Shown one piece after another: positions 50,711 through 59,704 of a DNA stretch of 64,000 nt. The notes beneath the pieces were generated by a model, which ran no database searches, was not told the DNA's origin, and saw only the letters and a list, made by a program, of their open reading frames with translations. The translations under genes were made by a program, and so were the position numbers. The stretch comes from Persicitalea sp963716085 (GTDB taxonomy: Bacteria > Bacteroidota > Bacteroidia > Cytophagales > Spirosomataceae), in contig OY970288.1 of NCBI GenBank assembly GCA_963716085.1, positions 2,976,001 to 3,040,000 of the forward strand. The letters are read 5' to 3'. The stretch's first letter is position 1, and each line of letters opens with the position of its first letter.

Positions 50711-51916
50711 ATGTCTCCCTCCTCCCTCCTCCCTCTCACCCAACAATACGGCACCCCACTTTACGTGTACGACGGTGGCATCATTCGTCGGCAGGTGAAA
50801 AATTTGCAGGACGCTTTTTCCGAAGTCGATATGCGCATCAAGTATGCTTGCAAGGCCAATACCAATCTGGCCATTCTACGGTTGATGCGCAGCTTAGGCG
50901 TGGAAATCGACGTGGTGTCGGTGGGGGAAATGCGCATGGCATTGCTGGCGGGTTACGCGCCGGAGCAAATTACGTTTACGCCCAGCGGGGTGCCCTTTGA
51001 CGAAGTGCGGGAGGCGGCGGAAGCCGGAGCCAAAATCAACGTGGACAGTCTGCCGCTGCTCGAATGGTTCGGGCAAACCTACGGTAGCACGCGCCCTTGC
51101 CTGATACGCCTGAAGCCCAATGTGGCGGCGGGGGGCAATGCCAAAATCATGACGGGCCACAGCGACTCGAAATTCGGCATCTCGGTGCTGTTGTTGGACG
51201 AAATCCTGGAAGTGGTAGCGCGGTATGACCTTAAAATCATCGGCCTGCACCAGCACACCGGTTCCGACATCAAGGAAGCCGAGGCTTTTCTGCAGGCTTC
51301 GGAAGTGATCTTCAAAGCCGCCATGCGCTTTCCTGACCTGCGAATCATCGACCTGGGCGGCGGCTTTAAGGTTTCCTACAAACCTGGCGACGTAACGACC
51401 GACATCCAGCAATTGGGCGCGAACATCACGCGGGGTTTTCAAGAATTTTGTAAAAATTACGGCCGCAAGCTGCAACTGTGGTTCGAACCGGGCAAGTTCC
51501 TGGTGAGCGAGTGCGGACAATTGCTGGTGCAAGCCACGGTCATCAAAGAGGATCCCGCCCGCGACTTCGTTCACGTGGATTCGGGCCTCAACCACCTCAT
51601 CCGGCCCATGATGTACGGCGCTTATCATCATATCTTAAACCTCTCCAATCCCGATGGGCCTACCAAAAGCTACGACGTAGTAGGCTACATCTGCGAGACC
51701 GACACCTTCGCTACTGACCGCGAACTACCCGAAGTGCGGCCCGGCGACGTGCTGTCTTTCCTCAACGCGGGGGCTTATTGCTTTTCCATGAGTTCGCACT
51801 ACAACGCCCGCTACCGCCCCGCCGAGGTGCTCGTCGACGAAGGCGAGGCCAAGTTGGTGCGGCGGCGCGATACGCTGGATGATTTGCTGCGGACGCAAGT
51901 GGAATTGGGCGAATAA
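50711..51916 (+). CDS. lysA: Diaminopimelate decarboxylase
   Basis: 401 residues; PLP-dependent fold type III decarboxylase forming L-lysine from meso-DAP. PLP lysine in IKYACKANTNLAILR; HSDSKFGI and GLHQHTGSDI; a Gly-rich loop LGGGF for phosphate binding; EPGKFLVSE; and CETDTFA (active-site Cys). The start ATG 50711 follows the octamer tract by 3 nt. It is co-oriented with pyrF but may have separate transcription. A degenerate copy of its 3' end occurs at about 52158-52205. Confidence 0.95.
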   Translation: MSPSSLLPLTQQYGTPLYVYDGGIIRRQVKNLQDAFSEVDMRIKYACKANTNLAILRLMRSLGVEIDVVSVGEMRMALLAGYAPEQITFTPSGVPFDEVREAAEAGAKINVDSLPLLEWFGQTYGSTRPCLIRLKPNVAAGGNAKIMTGHSDSKFGISVLLLDEILEVVARYDLKIIGLHQHTGSDIKEAEAFLQASEVIFKAAMRFPDLRIIDLGGGFKVSYKPGDVTTDIQQLGANITRGFQEFCKNYGRKLQLWFEPGKFLVSECGQLLVQATVIKEDPARDFVHVDSGLNHLIRPMMYGAYHHILNLSNPDGPTKSYDVVGYICETDTFATDRELPEVRPGDVLSFLNAGAYCFSMSSHYNARYRPAEVLVDEGEAKLVRRRDTLDDLLRTQVELGE

Positions 51917-52004
51917 GTTTTATTGGCCTTCTGCTGACATGATAGTCAGTCTGGGACAAATCTGATGCATCACTCTGCTTGCTGGCAAGTAAATTCAGTG
52001 ACAA

Positions 52005-52157
52005 TCAACGAGTGATGGGGCTTGAGAATTTGCCCTTTTCCACGGTCACAAAATCGGTAGAGTCTGAACTATTGACACATCTCATGCCGAATTCTGCTTC
52101 CATATAGCCTTTGACGGTATCGAGTTTAGTGATTTTTAGGCGGGGTGAGTAGCAGAA
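52005..52157 (-). pseudogene. C-terminal remnant of a lipoprotein-like gene
   Basis: A minus-strand frame ending at 52005 reads VFCYSPRLKITKLDTVKGYM, then EAEFGMRCVNSSDSTDFVT, resembling the C-terminal strands (ITKLDxxxxxxxGTFE, DTxxxxxGxF) of DUF6252-type Bacteroidota lipoproteins. There is no signal peptide or start; it is a fragment of roughly 50 codons. The assignment is tentative. Confidence 0.4.
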
Positions 52158-52205
52158 CACGCTGGACGACTTGCTGCGAACACATATGGATTTAGATGAA
52201 AGGAG
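52158..52205 (+). pseudogene. Fragment homologous to the lysA 3' end
   Basis: The text matches the lysA C-terminus: TLDDLLRTQVELGE in lysA against TLDDLLRTHMDLDE here, with mostly synonymous differences (GAT/GAC, CGG/CGA, ACG/ACA), so it is a diverged copy and not a recent duplication. It joins the lipoprotein remnant directly. No open gene. The rest of 51917-52365 shows nothing else recognisable. Confidence 0.6.
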
Positions 52206-52365
52206 TTCTACCGATGCATTCTACAACCCCTCCTTACATTATTGTATTTCAAGTACTTTTTATTAATAAATACTATACATGTCTGGATTTGGTAATCCAA
52301 CCGCAACCAGATGGCGTATATCGGTGAACTACCATCAATCAAATCAGTTCACTAACTAAGTTATT

Positions 52366-53898
52366 ATGAAAAAAGCCTTCCAAAAATGGGCGTTGTCCCT
52401 ACCGCTTGCCCTGTTGTTTACAGCCCTCGTATTCCAATCTTGTGAAGACCACCGTCTTCCCCCCACTGCACCCACGTTGCCGGATCAGATCTTCTACGCC
52501 CTCACCAGCGACAATCAACTGTACGAGTTGAACGTGCGGAACACTTCCGCGCCGCTGCGAACCATTTCAATCACCGGACTTCAGCCCGGTGAGAGGATCC
52601 TGGGCATAGATTTCCGCCCTGCCACGGGACAACTTTACAGCGTGGGTTCCACGAGCCGGCTGTACCATATAAATCTGCAATCCGGAGCAGCGACTGCGCT
52701 GGGAAGCACTCCCTTCACGCCCGCCATCGAGGGCACTTCGGTTGGGTTCGATTTCAACCCCACCGTGGACCGCATCAGGCTGGTGACGAACACGACGCAG
52801 GATTTGCGGCTGCATCCCGAAACCGGCGTGGTGGTATCGATTGACGGCAACCTCAACGGCTATCCCAATCCGATGGTGGCAGCAGTGGCATACAGCAATA
52901 GTTTTGCCGGTACCACTACCACGAAGCTGTACGACATAGACGCGAATACCGACCGTCTGTATCTTCAGGATCCTCCCAACGACGGAGTACTTAAGGACAT
53001 CGGCCCGCTGGGCATCGATATCAGCGCGGTGGGTGGCTTCGATCTTTCATCGGATGAAAACTACGGCATTGCGTCGGTGATGTACAATGGCAAATGGGAG
53101 CTCGATTACGTTGACTTGATGACCGGAAAGCTTCAAAAATTGGGTGACCTGCCCGCCGGTACGATCACCGGAATTGCCATCCCTACCCGTCCGGTAGCTT
53201 ACGCCATCGACCTGAACAACACTCTGTATATCTTCAATCCTACGAAGTTCCCGCTTACGAGCCTTACCCGCAGCATTACGGGACTTCCGGCAGGGGTTTC
53301 AATAGAAGGCATAGATTTCAGGCCTGTCAACGGGCAACTTCACGCGTTGGGCAATAATGGAAATCTTTACACGATCAACCTGTCCAACGGAACCGCCAGC
53401 TTCTTGTCCGCCGTGAGTCAGCCACTGAATGGAACCAGTTTTGGGGTGGATTTCAATCCGGTCGCCGACCGTTTGCGGATCGTGAGCAACAACCGCCAAA
53501 ACCTGCGGGTGAACGTAACCACGGGAGCTACCATAAACGACGGGACGCTGACGCCCGTTTCAGGCTCGGCCACGCCTTTCGTCAACGGCGCCGCCTATAC
53601 GAACAGTTTCGCCGGCACTACCACGACGGTGCTGTACGACATCGACAGTCAGTCGAACAAGTTATTCAAGCAAAATCCGCCGAACGATGGCGGTCTGGAA
53701 GAAATCGGAAGCCTCGGCGTAGTGGTCGATGCCGCCAATGGCTTCGACATCGGAGGAACGACCGGCGATGCTTACGCCCTGCTGACAGTGGGCGGCGTAT
53801 CGGGATTCTACAAAATTAACCTCACCAACGGTTCAGCCTTCCGAATCGCTGATTTCCCGGCTGGTGTCAAGGGCCTGGCGCTCGGTTTTGGTCTGTAA
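52366..53898 (+). CDS. Lipoprotein with two DUF4394 domains
   Basis: 510 residues. Signal peptide and lipobox FQSC, then EDHRLPPTAP. Two homologous DUF4394 units (about 40-265 and 280-505): QIFYALTSDNQLYEL and VAYAIDLNNTLYIF open them; LGIDFRPATGQLYSVGSTSRLYHI and IEGIDFRPVNGQLHALGNNGNLYTI are matching blades; SVGFDFNPTVDRIRLVTNTTQDLR pairs with SFGVDFNPVADRLRIVSNNRQNLR. The units form propeller-like surfaces of unknown role. The mature N-terminus EDHRL is shared with the propeller lipoprotein at 38945. A strong terminator follows. Confidence 0.88.
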   Translation: MKKAFQKWALSLPLALLFTALVFQSCEDHRLPPTAPTLPDQIFYALTSDNQLYELNVRNTSAPLRTISITGLQPGERILGIDFRPATGQLYSVGSTSRLYHINLQSGAATALGSTPFTPAIEGTSVGFDFNPTVDRIRLVTNTTQDLRLHPETGVVVSIDGNLNGYPNPMVAAVAYSNSFAGTTTTKLYDIDANTDRLYLQDPPNDGVLKDIGPLGIDISAVGGFDLSSDENYGIASVMYNGKWELDYVDLMTGKLQKLGDLPAGTITGIAIPTRPVAYAIDLNNTLYIFNPTKFPLTSLTRSITGLPAGVSIEGIDFRPVNGQLHALGNNGNLYTINLSNGTASFLSAVSQPLNGTSFGVDFNPVADRLRIVSNNRQNLRVNVTTGATINDGTLTPVSGSATPFVNGAAYTNSFAGTTTTVLYDIDSQSNKLFKQNPPNDGGLEEIGSLGVVVDAANGFDIGGTTGDAYALLTVGGVSGFYKINLTNGSAFRIADFPAGVKGLALGFGL

Positions 53899-53917
53899 TT
53901 CATTGGGTTACCCAGGT

Positions 53918-53950
53918 AAAAAGGCGTTAGAAACATTCTAACGCCTTTTT
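53918..53950. terminator. Intrinsic terminator after DUF4394 gene
   Basis: Perfect 15-bp stem (53918-53932 with 53936-53950), loop ACA, with an A-run on the left and a T-run on the right. Effective in either direction; it serves the plus-strand gene. Confidence 0.85.
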
Positions 53951-54024
53951 AATTTTTTACCCATTCTACTCTACCCATATTATTTTTTACCGCCCGACAG
54001 CCGGATAGTCCCACTGCTTTCCCG

Positions 54025-54032
54025 TACCTTTG
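54025..54032 (+). promoter_or_regulatory. -7 promoter box for pyrG
   Basis: TACCTTTG exactly matches TAnnTTTG; the predicted transcript starts about 28 bp before ATG 54067. No clear -33 TTTG. Confidence 0.5.
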
Positions 54033-54066
54033 AATCCCGTAATCAAAGAAAAAAAAGCTACGTCTT

Positions 54067-55713
54067 ATGGCTGCTACCGCACCCAAGACCGCTAAGTACA
54101 TTTTCGTTACGGGCGGCGTCACATCTTCATTAGGCAAAGGAATCATTGCCTCTTCATTGGCCAAACTCCTGCAATCGCGGGGCTTGTCGGTCACCATCCA
54201 GAAATTCGATCCCTACATCAATGTCGATCCCGGCACGCTCAATCCGTACGAGCACGGCGAGTGCTACGTGACCGACGATGGGGCCGAAACCGACCTCGAC
54301 CTGGGTCATTACGAGCGTTTTCTGAACGTCCGTACTTCCCAGGCCAACAACGTCACCACGGGCCGGATCTACTACAACGTCATCATGCGCGAGCGGCGCG
54401 GCGACTTCCTGGGCCGCACCGTGCAGGTGGTGCCGCACATCACCGACGAGATCAAGAAAAACATGATGCTGCTGGGCGAAAGCGGCGATTACGACATCGT
54501 AATCACCGAAATCGGCGGCTGCGTGGGCGACATCGAGTCGCTGCCCTTCATAGAAGCCGTGCGGCAAATCAAATTCGAACTGGGCGAGAAAGACACCCTC
54601 ATCATTCACCTCACGCTGATTCCCTACCTCAGCTCCGCCGGGGAATTGAAAACCAAGCCCACGCAGCACTCGGTCAGGATGTTGCAGGAAGCGGGTATTC
54701 AGCCGGATATTCTGGTCTGCCGCACCGAACACCCGCTCCCGGACGATTTGCGCAAGAAGATCGCCCTGTTCTGCAACGTCCAAATCAACTCGGTCATCGA
54801 GGCGATGGACGCCGAGACGATCTACGACGTGCCGCTGCTCATGCGCAAGGAGCGGCTCGATCAGCGCGCCCTTTATATGCTCGACATTTACAACGATCAG
54901 GATGCCGACCTCGATTCCTGGAAAAACTTCCTCTCGAAACTCAAAAACCCCGGCGACTCGGTGCGCATTGGGCTGGTGGGCAAGTACGTGGAACTGCACG
55001 ATGCCTACAAGTCCATCGTGGAGTCGTTTATCCACGCCGGGGCCGTAAACGAGTGCAAGGTCAACATTGAGTGGATTCACTCCGAAACGCTGACTCCGGG
55101 AAACGCGGTGGAAAAACTGCAAAATCTCGACGGGGTGCTCGTTGCGCCCGGATTCGGAGAGCGCGGCATCGACGGTAAGATCGAAGCCATTCGCTATGTG
55201 CGGGAGCAGGGCATCCCCTTTTTCGGTATATGCCTGGGAATGCAAATGGCCGTGATCGAATACGCCCGGAATGTACTGGGGATGGAGGAGGCGCACTCCT
55301 TTGAAATGGATGATGAATCTCCGCACGCCGTCATCAACCTGATGGCCGATCAGAAGGACGTGGAAGATAAGGGCGGCACCATGCGCCTGGGGGCCTACGA
55401 TTGCAAAATCAAAAAGGACACCCTGGCCCACCGAATCTACGGCAAAACCAATATAAAAGAGCGTCACCGGCACCGCTACGAATTCAACAACGAATATCTT
55501 AAAGCCTTCGAGGAAGGCGGAATGCGGGCGACGGGCATCAATCCCGAAAACAACTTGGTGGAAATGGTCGAACTGCCCGAGCACCCGTTTTTTATCGGTG
55601 TCCAGTTCCACCCCGAGCTACGGAGTACCGTCATGAATCCGCACCCGCTATTCGTTCATTTCGTGAAAGCTGCCATGGTATATTCTGCCAGAAAACGCAC
55701 TAGCAATCAGTAA
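54067..55713 (+). CDS. pyrG: CTP synthase
   Basis: 548 residues. Converts UTP to CTP with ATP and glutamine. N-terminal synthetase: IFVTGGVTSSLGKGIIASSLAKLL (P-loop region) and LNPYEHGECYVTDDGAETDLDLGHYERF. C-terminal class I glutamine amidotransferase: GIPFFGICLGMQMAVIEYARN holds the nucleophilic Cys, and a His-Glu pair lies in VQFHPEL. Both domains complete, length typical. A -7 box precedes it. Confidence 0.97.
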   Translation: MAATAPKTAKYIFVTGGVTSSLGKGIIASSLAKLLQSRGLSVTIQKFDPYINVDPGTLNPYEHGECYVTDDGAETDLDLGHYERFLNVRTSQANNVTTGRIYYNVIMRERRGDFLGRTVQVVPHITDEIKKNMMLLGESGDYDIVITEIGGCVGDIESLPFIEAVRQIKFELGEKDTLIIHLTLIPYLSSAGELKTKPTQHSVRMLQEAGIQPDILVCRTEHPLPDDLRKKIALFCNVQINSVIEAMDAETIYDVPLLMRKERLDQRALYMLDIYNDQDADLDSWKNFLSKLKNPGDSVRIGLVGKYVELHDAYKSIVESFIHAGAVNECKVNIEWIHSETLTPGNAVEKLQNLDGVLVAPGFGERGIDGKIEAIRYVREQGIPFFGICLGMQMAVIEYARNVLGMEEAHSFEMDDESPHAVINLMADQKDVEDKGGTMRLGAYDCKIKKDTLAHRIYGKTNIKERHRHRYEFNNEYLKAFEEGGMRATGINPENNLVEMVELPEHPFFIGVQFHPELRSTVMNPHPLFVHFVKAAMVYSARKRTSNQ

Positions 55714-55761
55714 TCTGCCAGCCTGTGCCGACGAACCTCCTCATACTCTGAAAATCTTCCG

Positions 55762-55769
55762 TACCTTTG
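55762..55769 (+). promoter_or_regulatory. -7 promoter box for yidC
   Basis: TACCTTTG, exact TAnnTTTG match, giving a leader of roughly 165 nt before ATG 55942; no clear -33 element. Confidence 0.45.
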
Positions 55770-55941
55770 CGGACTTAAATCTGTTAGGCAAGGCAAGCTA
55801 TTGCTTGATGTACTTTTCAACTTGTTCTTAATCAATCAAAAATAATTGATCAGGTGCTTCATTCTTGTGATGAATGAAGCTGATTGCGGTACGATGTCAG
55901 GCTGATTGCCAAAAGCCGATTGCCGAAAGCCCCTTCTCAAA

Positions 55942-57787
55942 ATGGAAAAAAATCAAGTCATTGGTTTAGTACTGATTCTCCTCATGCTCATTGGGTACCA
56001 GGTGCTGGTGCCCCGCGAAGATCCCCAACCCGTGGCTCAGGAGCAGGTGCAGCAGGTGGCCCCTACCCCACCCGTGGCCGACACCCTTGCCGCTGCCCCG
56101 GACACGACCCAAATCAAAGCCGCTTACGGTGATTTTGCCGCTGCCGCCCAGGGACAGGCGCAGGATCTGACGATCGAGACAAAGGATGTCAAAGTCGTTT
56201 TTGCCAACAAGGGAGGCGTGTTGAAGGATTTGATGCTGAAAAATTACCGTACGCACGATGACAAGCCGCTCTACTTGATCTCCGACCAGCACACGCGCTT
56301 TCAATTGAGTTTGCCGACGGCAAGCGGGAACGTCGACCTGGCGAATCTTTATTTCAGCACCACCGCCAGCAGCCAAACCCTGGCCGAAAACGACTCGGCG
56401 GTCATCACCTACCGCCTGGCGCTCTCCGACAATCGATTCGTGGAACAGACCTACGTCGTGCGTGGCTCGGGCTTTTTGATCGACTACGGCATTCAGACCA
56501 AGGGCGTCGGACAGGCCGCAGCCGCTGCAATTTGGCTGGCAGAACGAGATGTTGCAGTTGGAAAACGACATGGAGGAGAACCGCAAGGCGGTCACGATCA
56601 ACTACTACACCGACGAGTTGGAAAGTCTCAGCCCGGCCACCGACAGCAACGTGGAGGCCGTCGCGGAGGAACCCGTGCGCTGGTTCACGATGAAATCCAA
56701 GTATTTCCTGGCGGGACTGGTCGCCGAAGCCTATCCTTTGCAGGACGTGAAGGTGGAGGCCAAAGTAAACCCCGCCGATACCATCATTGTGAAATCGCTG
56801 GACGTACAGGCGACATTTCCCAGCGCAGCCTTGCAGGACGGCACTGCGCGCTTCCAGTACTACCTTGGACCAAACGATTATCAGATTCTCGACAAGCTTC
56901 CCATCGTCGATTTTGACGAAAACGTTTATTTGGGGTACGCCTTCCTGAAGCCAATCAACGAATACATTCTGGTTCCGCTGTTCAATTTGTTGGAAAAGGT
57001 CTTTTCCAACTATGGTCTCCTGATCATCTGTTTGGTGCTGATCGTCAAGACAATCCTGACGCCACTGACCTACAAGTCGTACGTCAGTATGGCCAAGATG
57101 CGGGTGCTTGCTCCCGAGTTGGCCGAGTTGAAGGAGAAAAATGGCGACGACATGGCCAAGCAGCAGCAGGATCAGATGAAGCTCTACCAGCAGGTGGGCG
57201 TCAGTCCGTTGAGTGGTTGCGTTCCGGTGGTGGCCACCATGCCCATCCTGTTCTCGCTTTTCTTTCTTTTCCCCAACCTCATCGAGCTGCGGGGACAATC
57301 GTTCTTGTGGGCCAACGACCTTTCTACCTATGACTCGTTCATCAAGCTGCCCTTCACCCTGCCTTTTTACGGCGATCACGTGAGCCTGTTTACGCTGCTT
57401 ATGACCGTGTCCAGCGTTGCTTACGCCTACTACAACAACCAGATCACGCCCACGCAGCCCGGCCCGGTCAACATGAAGTTTCTCGGCTACGTGATGCCGG
57501 TGATGTTCATGTTTGTTTTGAACAATTTTCCGGCTGGTCTGACCTTTTATTACTTCGTTTCCAACGTAGTCACCATCGCGCAGCAGTTGATTATCCGCCG
57601 CTTTGTGGACGAGGACAAGATCAAGCGCATTTTGGACGAGAACCGCATCAAGAATGCCAACGGCGAGAAGAAACAAACCAAGTTCCAGAAGTACCTGGAG
57701 AAAACCCTGCAAGCCGGCGAGGAGGCCAAACGCAAGCAGGCCGAATTGGAGAAATCTAAAAAGCCGACCCGTCGGTCTAAAAAATGA
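55942..57787 (+). pseudogene. yidC: Membrane protein insertase YidC, frameshifted
   Basis: The product inserts membrane proteins. Frame 1 (55942 to about 56533) encodes the N-terminal helix VIGLVLILLMLIGYQVLV and the periplasmic beta domain to GIQTKGVGQAAAA. Frame 2 (from about 56534) continues FGWQNEMLQLENDMEENR through LEKVFSNYGLLIICLVLIVKTILTPLTYKSYVSMAKM, the insertase core SGCVPVVATMPILFSLFFLFPN, to a Lys-rich tail KPTRRSKK. One extra base lies between 56512 and 56533; with it removed the protein would be about 615 residues, normal for Bacteroidota. YidC is essential in most bacteria, so a sequencing or assembly error is likely. A strong terminator follows. Confidence 0.85.
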
Positions 57788-57807
57788 TCGCGTAGAAACA
57801 AGAAACG

Positions 57808-57844
57808 GGGTAACGTGTTCTGTGTGGTGCGTTACCCTTTTTTT
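57808..57844 (+). terminator. Intrinsic terminator after yidC
   Basis: GGGTAACG (57808-57815) pairs perfectly with CGTTACCC (57830-57837), 14-nt loop, followed by T7. Confidence 0.8.
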
Positions 57845-57894
57845 ATCCAAAAAAATTAGATTGTATTTTGGTGTGTCAAACCTTAACCCAAGAA

Positions 57895-59625
57895 ATGCAG
57901 CGAACAGGTTCCTTAGTTAAAATCTTGATTTTTGGGCTTCTTCTCCTTTCGCAAGGCGTACAGGCCCAACTTTTCGATCGTCCCGAGCAGAAATTTCAGG
58001 AGGGCATCAACTTCTACAAGCAAGGCCGTTACGACGACGCCATCCAAAAATTCGGCGACATTACCTCCAACAGCGCCAACGACGAATACGCCCCTCTGGC
58101 GCATTTTTACTACGCGCTGTCGGCCAATAAATTGAAGAAATACAATGAGGGCAACCTCATGCTCCGGCAGTTATTCACCCGCTACCCCAACTGGGTGCAG
58201 CGCGACGAAGCCCGGTACCTCATGGCTATGAACTACTTCGAGCTGTCGGACTACCGGCGGGCCTTCGATGCGCTCAACCGCATCGGCGACGCCCGCATGG
58301 GTAAGGATATTCAGGGCCTCAAACAGCACTACCTGAAAAATGTCGGGGACGTGGCTACCCTCAAATCGCTGAATTCGGAGTATCCCAACGACCGGGTGGT
58401 GGCCGTGGCCCTGGTCGATTTGATCCAGAGCAAATCCAGTAACAAAGCTGACTTGGAGCTTTCGGACCGGCTGACGAACCAGTACAACATCGACGTCAAC
58501 CGTCCCAAAGAGGTGGTTGTGGTTGAGGAGAAGGAGACCAAAAACCCGCCCTACGAGAAAAAATGGACGAAAGGGTATTATAATCTGGCGGTGCTGTTTC
58601 CGTATCGTTTGGCCGAAATAAAATCGACGAAACGCGGACTCCCCAACCAGTACGCCTACGATTATTTTGCGGGATTGCAGATCGCCCGTCAGAAGCTAAA
58701 ATCCGAAGGGATCAACATCAACGTACAGGCCTACGACCTGGGTAACGAAGAGGACAAGTCGCTGGAAATGCTTAATAACACGCATTTTCGCCAAACCGAT
58801 CTCATCATTGGACCACTCTACGCCCGGCCCTTCGAGTTGGTCTCGGACTTTGCCAACGTGAACAACATCACGATGATCAATCCGCTGGCAACCGACGGTA
58901 GTTTGCTTGAAAACGGAAAACTGGTTTATCTGGCCCACCCCTCGATTCTGACCCAAACGCGCGAAGTACTCAGGCTGGCCAAAAGCAGAACCTCGATTCC
59001 GGTGGCGGCCATTTATTTTGGCAATAATCCCAAGGACTCGGCTATGGCCTTTACGTACCAGGATGAACTCGAAAAATCTGGTGGCAAAGTACTTGAAATC
59101 AAGGAATTGAGTGGCGGTGTTCCGCAAATGAACGAGCAAATCTCGCAATTTGCCTCTCAGAAACCCAACCACGTCGTATTGTTCTGCACCGATCCTAAGG
59201 CAGGTTCGGCCTTGATGAACATTCTCTCGGGCCGGGGAGTCAGCGGGATACCCGTGATTGCCACCGCCCATAGCTTCGATTTCAATCGTGCCAGACCCAC
59301 GGGTTACGGCTCTAACCTGTATTTAATCGCGCCCGACTTCATAGATGTCACAAACGACAACGTTAAAGTTTTTCAAAAGGACTACTTCGACAAAACCAAT
59401 ACGCTGCCTTCCGTGTATTCATACCAGGGCTACGACCAAATGCTATTTTTCGGGCGAATGCTCGCCAAGTACCAGGAGCGAATGCGCGATGGTCTTACCC
59501 TGAGAACCTACGAGGACGATTACCTGCTGTCGGGTTTCGACTACACCCAATCGCGCGAAAATACCGTTTCCAGCATCCTGACCTACGAAGGCAGGCGTTG
59601 GTTGCCCTGGAACCCGACGCGCTGA
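57895..59625 (+). CDS. Periplasmic TPR plus type 1 binding-protein-like protein
   Basis: 576 residues from ATG 57895 with a signal peptide ending VQAQ. Residues about 25-190 contain TPR repeats (KFQEGINFYKQGRYDDAIQKFGDI, YYALSANKLKKYNEGNLML). From about 240 to the end is a periplasmic binding protein type I domain: LPNQYAYDYFAGLQIARQKLKSEGININVQAYDLGNEED, DLIIGPLYARPFELVSDFANVNNITMINPLAT, and PNHVVLFCTDPKAGSALMN. It resembles LpoA-type or LivJ-type proteins. Presumably periplasmic, possibly a peptidoglycan synthase activator or a solute receptor; undecided. Confidence 0.75.
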   Translation: MQRTGSLVKILIFGLLLLSQGVQAQLFDRPEQKFQEGINFYKQGRYDDAIQKFGDITSNSANDEYAPLAHFYYALSANKLKKYNEGNLMLRQLFTRYPNWVQRDEARYLMAMNYFELSDYRRAFDALNRIGDARMGKDIQGLKQHYLKNVGDVATLKSLNSEYPNDRVVAVALVDLIQSKSSNKADLELSDRLTNQYNIDVNRPKEVVVVEEKETKNPPYEKKWTKGYYNLAVLFPYRLAEIKSTKRGLPNQYAYDYFAGLQIARQKLKSEGININVQAYDLGNEEDKSLEMLNNTHFRQTDLIIGPLYARPFELVSDFANVNNITMINPLATDGSLLENGKLVYLAHPSILTQTREVLRLAKSRTSIPVAAIYFGNNPKDSAMAFTYQDELEKSGGKVLEIKELSGGVPQMNEQISQFASQKPNHVVLFCTDPKAGSALMNILSGRGVSGIPVIATAHSFDFNRARPTGYGSNLYLIAPDFIDVTNDNVKVFQKDYFDKTNTLPSVYSYQGYDQMLFFGRMLAKYQERMRDGLTLRTYEDDYLLSGFDYTQSRENTVSSILTYEGRRWLPWNPTR

Positions 59626-59704
59626 AATTATAAAAATTTCTGGTTTTGACTATTTTGTAAGATCTGCCAAAACTGTCAACTATCCACTAGCCACTGTCGA
59701 TTAA

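Noticed and set aside
54154..55611. 485-codon minus-strand frame opposite pyrG
   Set aside because: Antisense shadow of a highly conserved CTP synthase.
56400..56600. Programmed frameshift in yidC
   Set aside because: No slippery heptamer or stimulatory structure was recognised, and homologues are encoded in one frame as far as is known; error or mutation is simpler.
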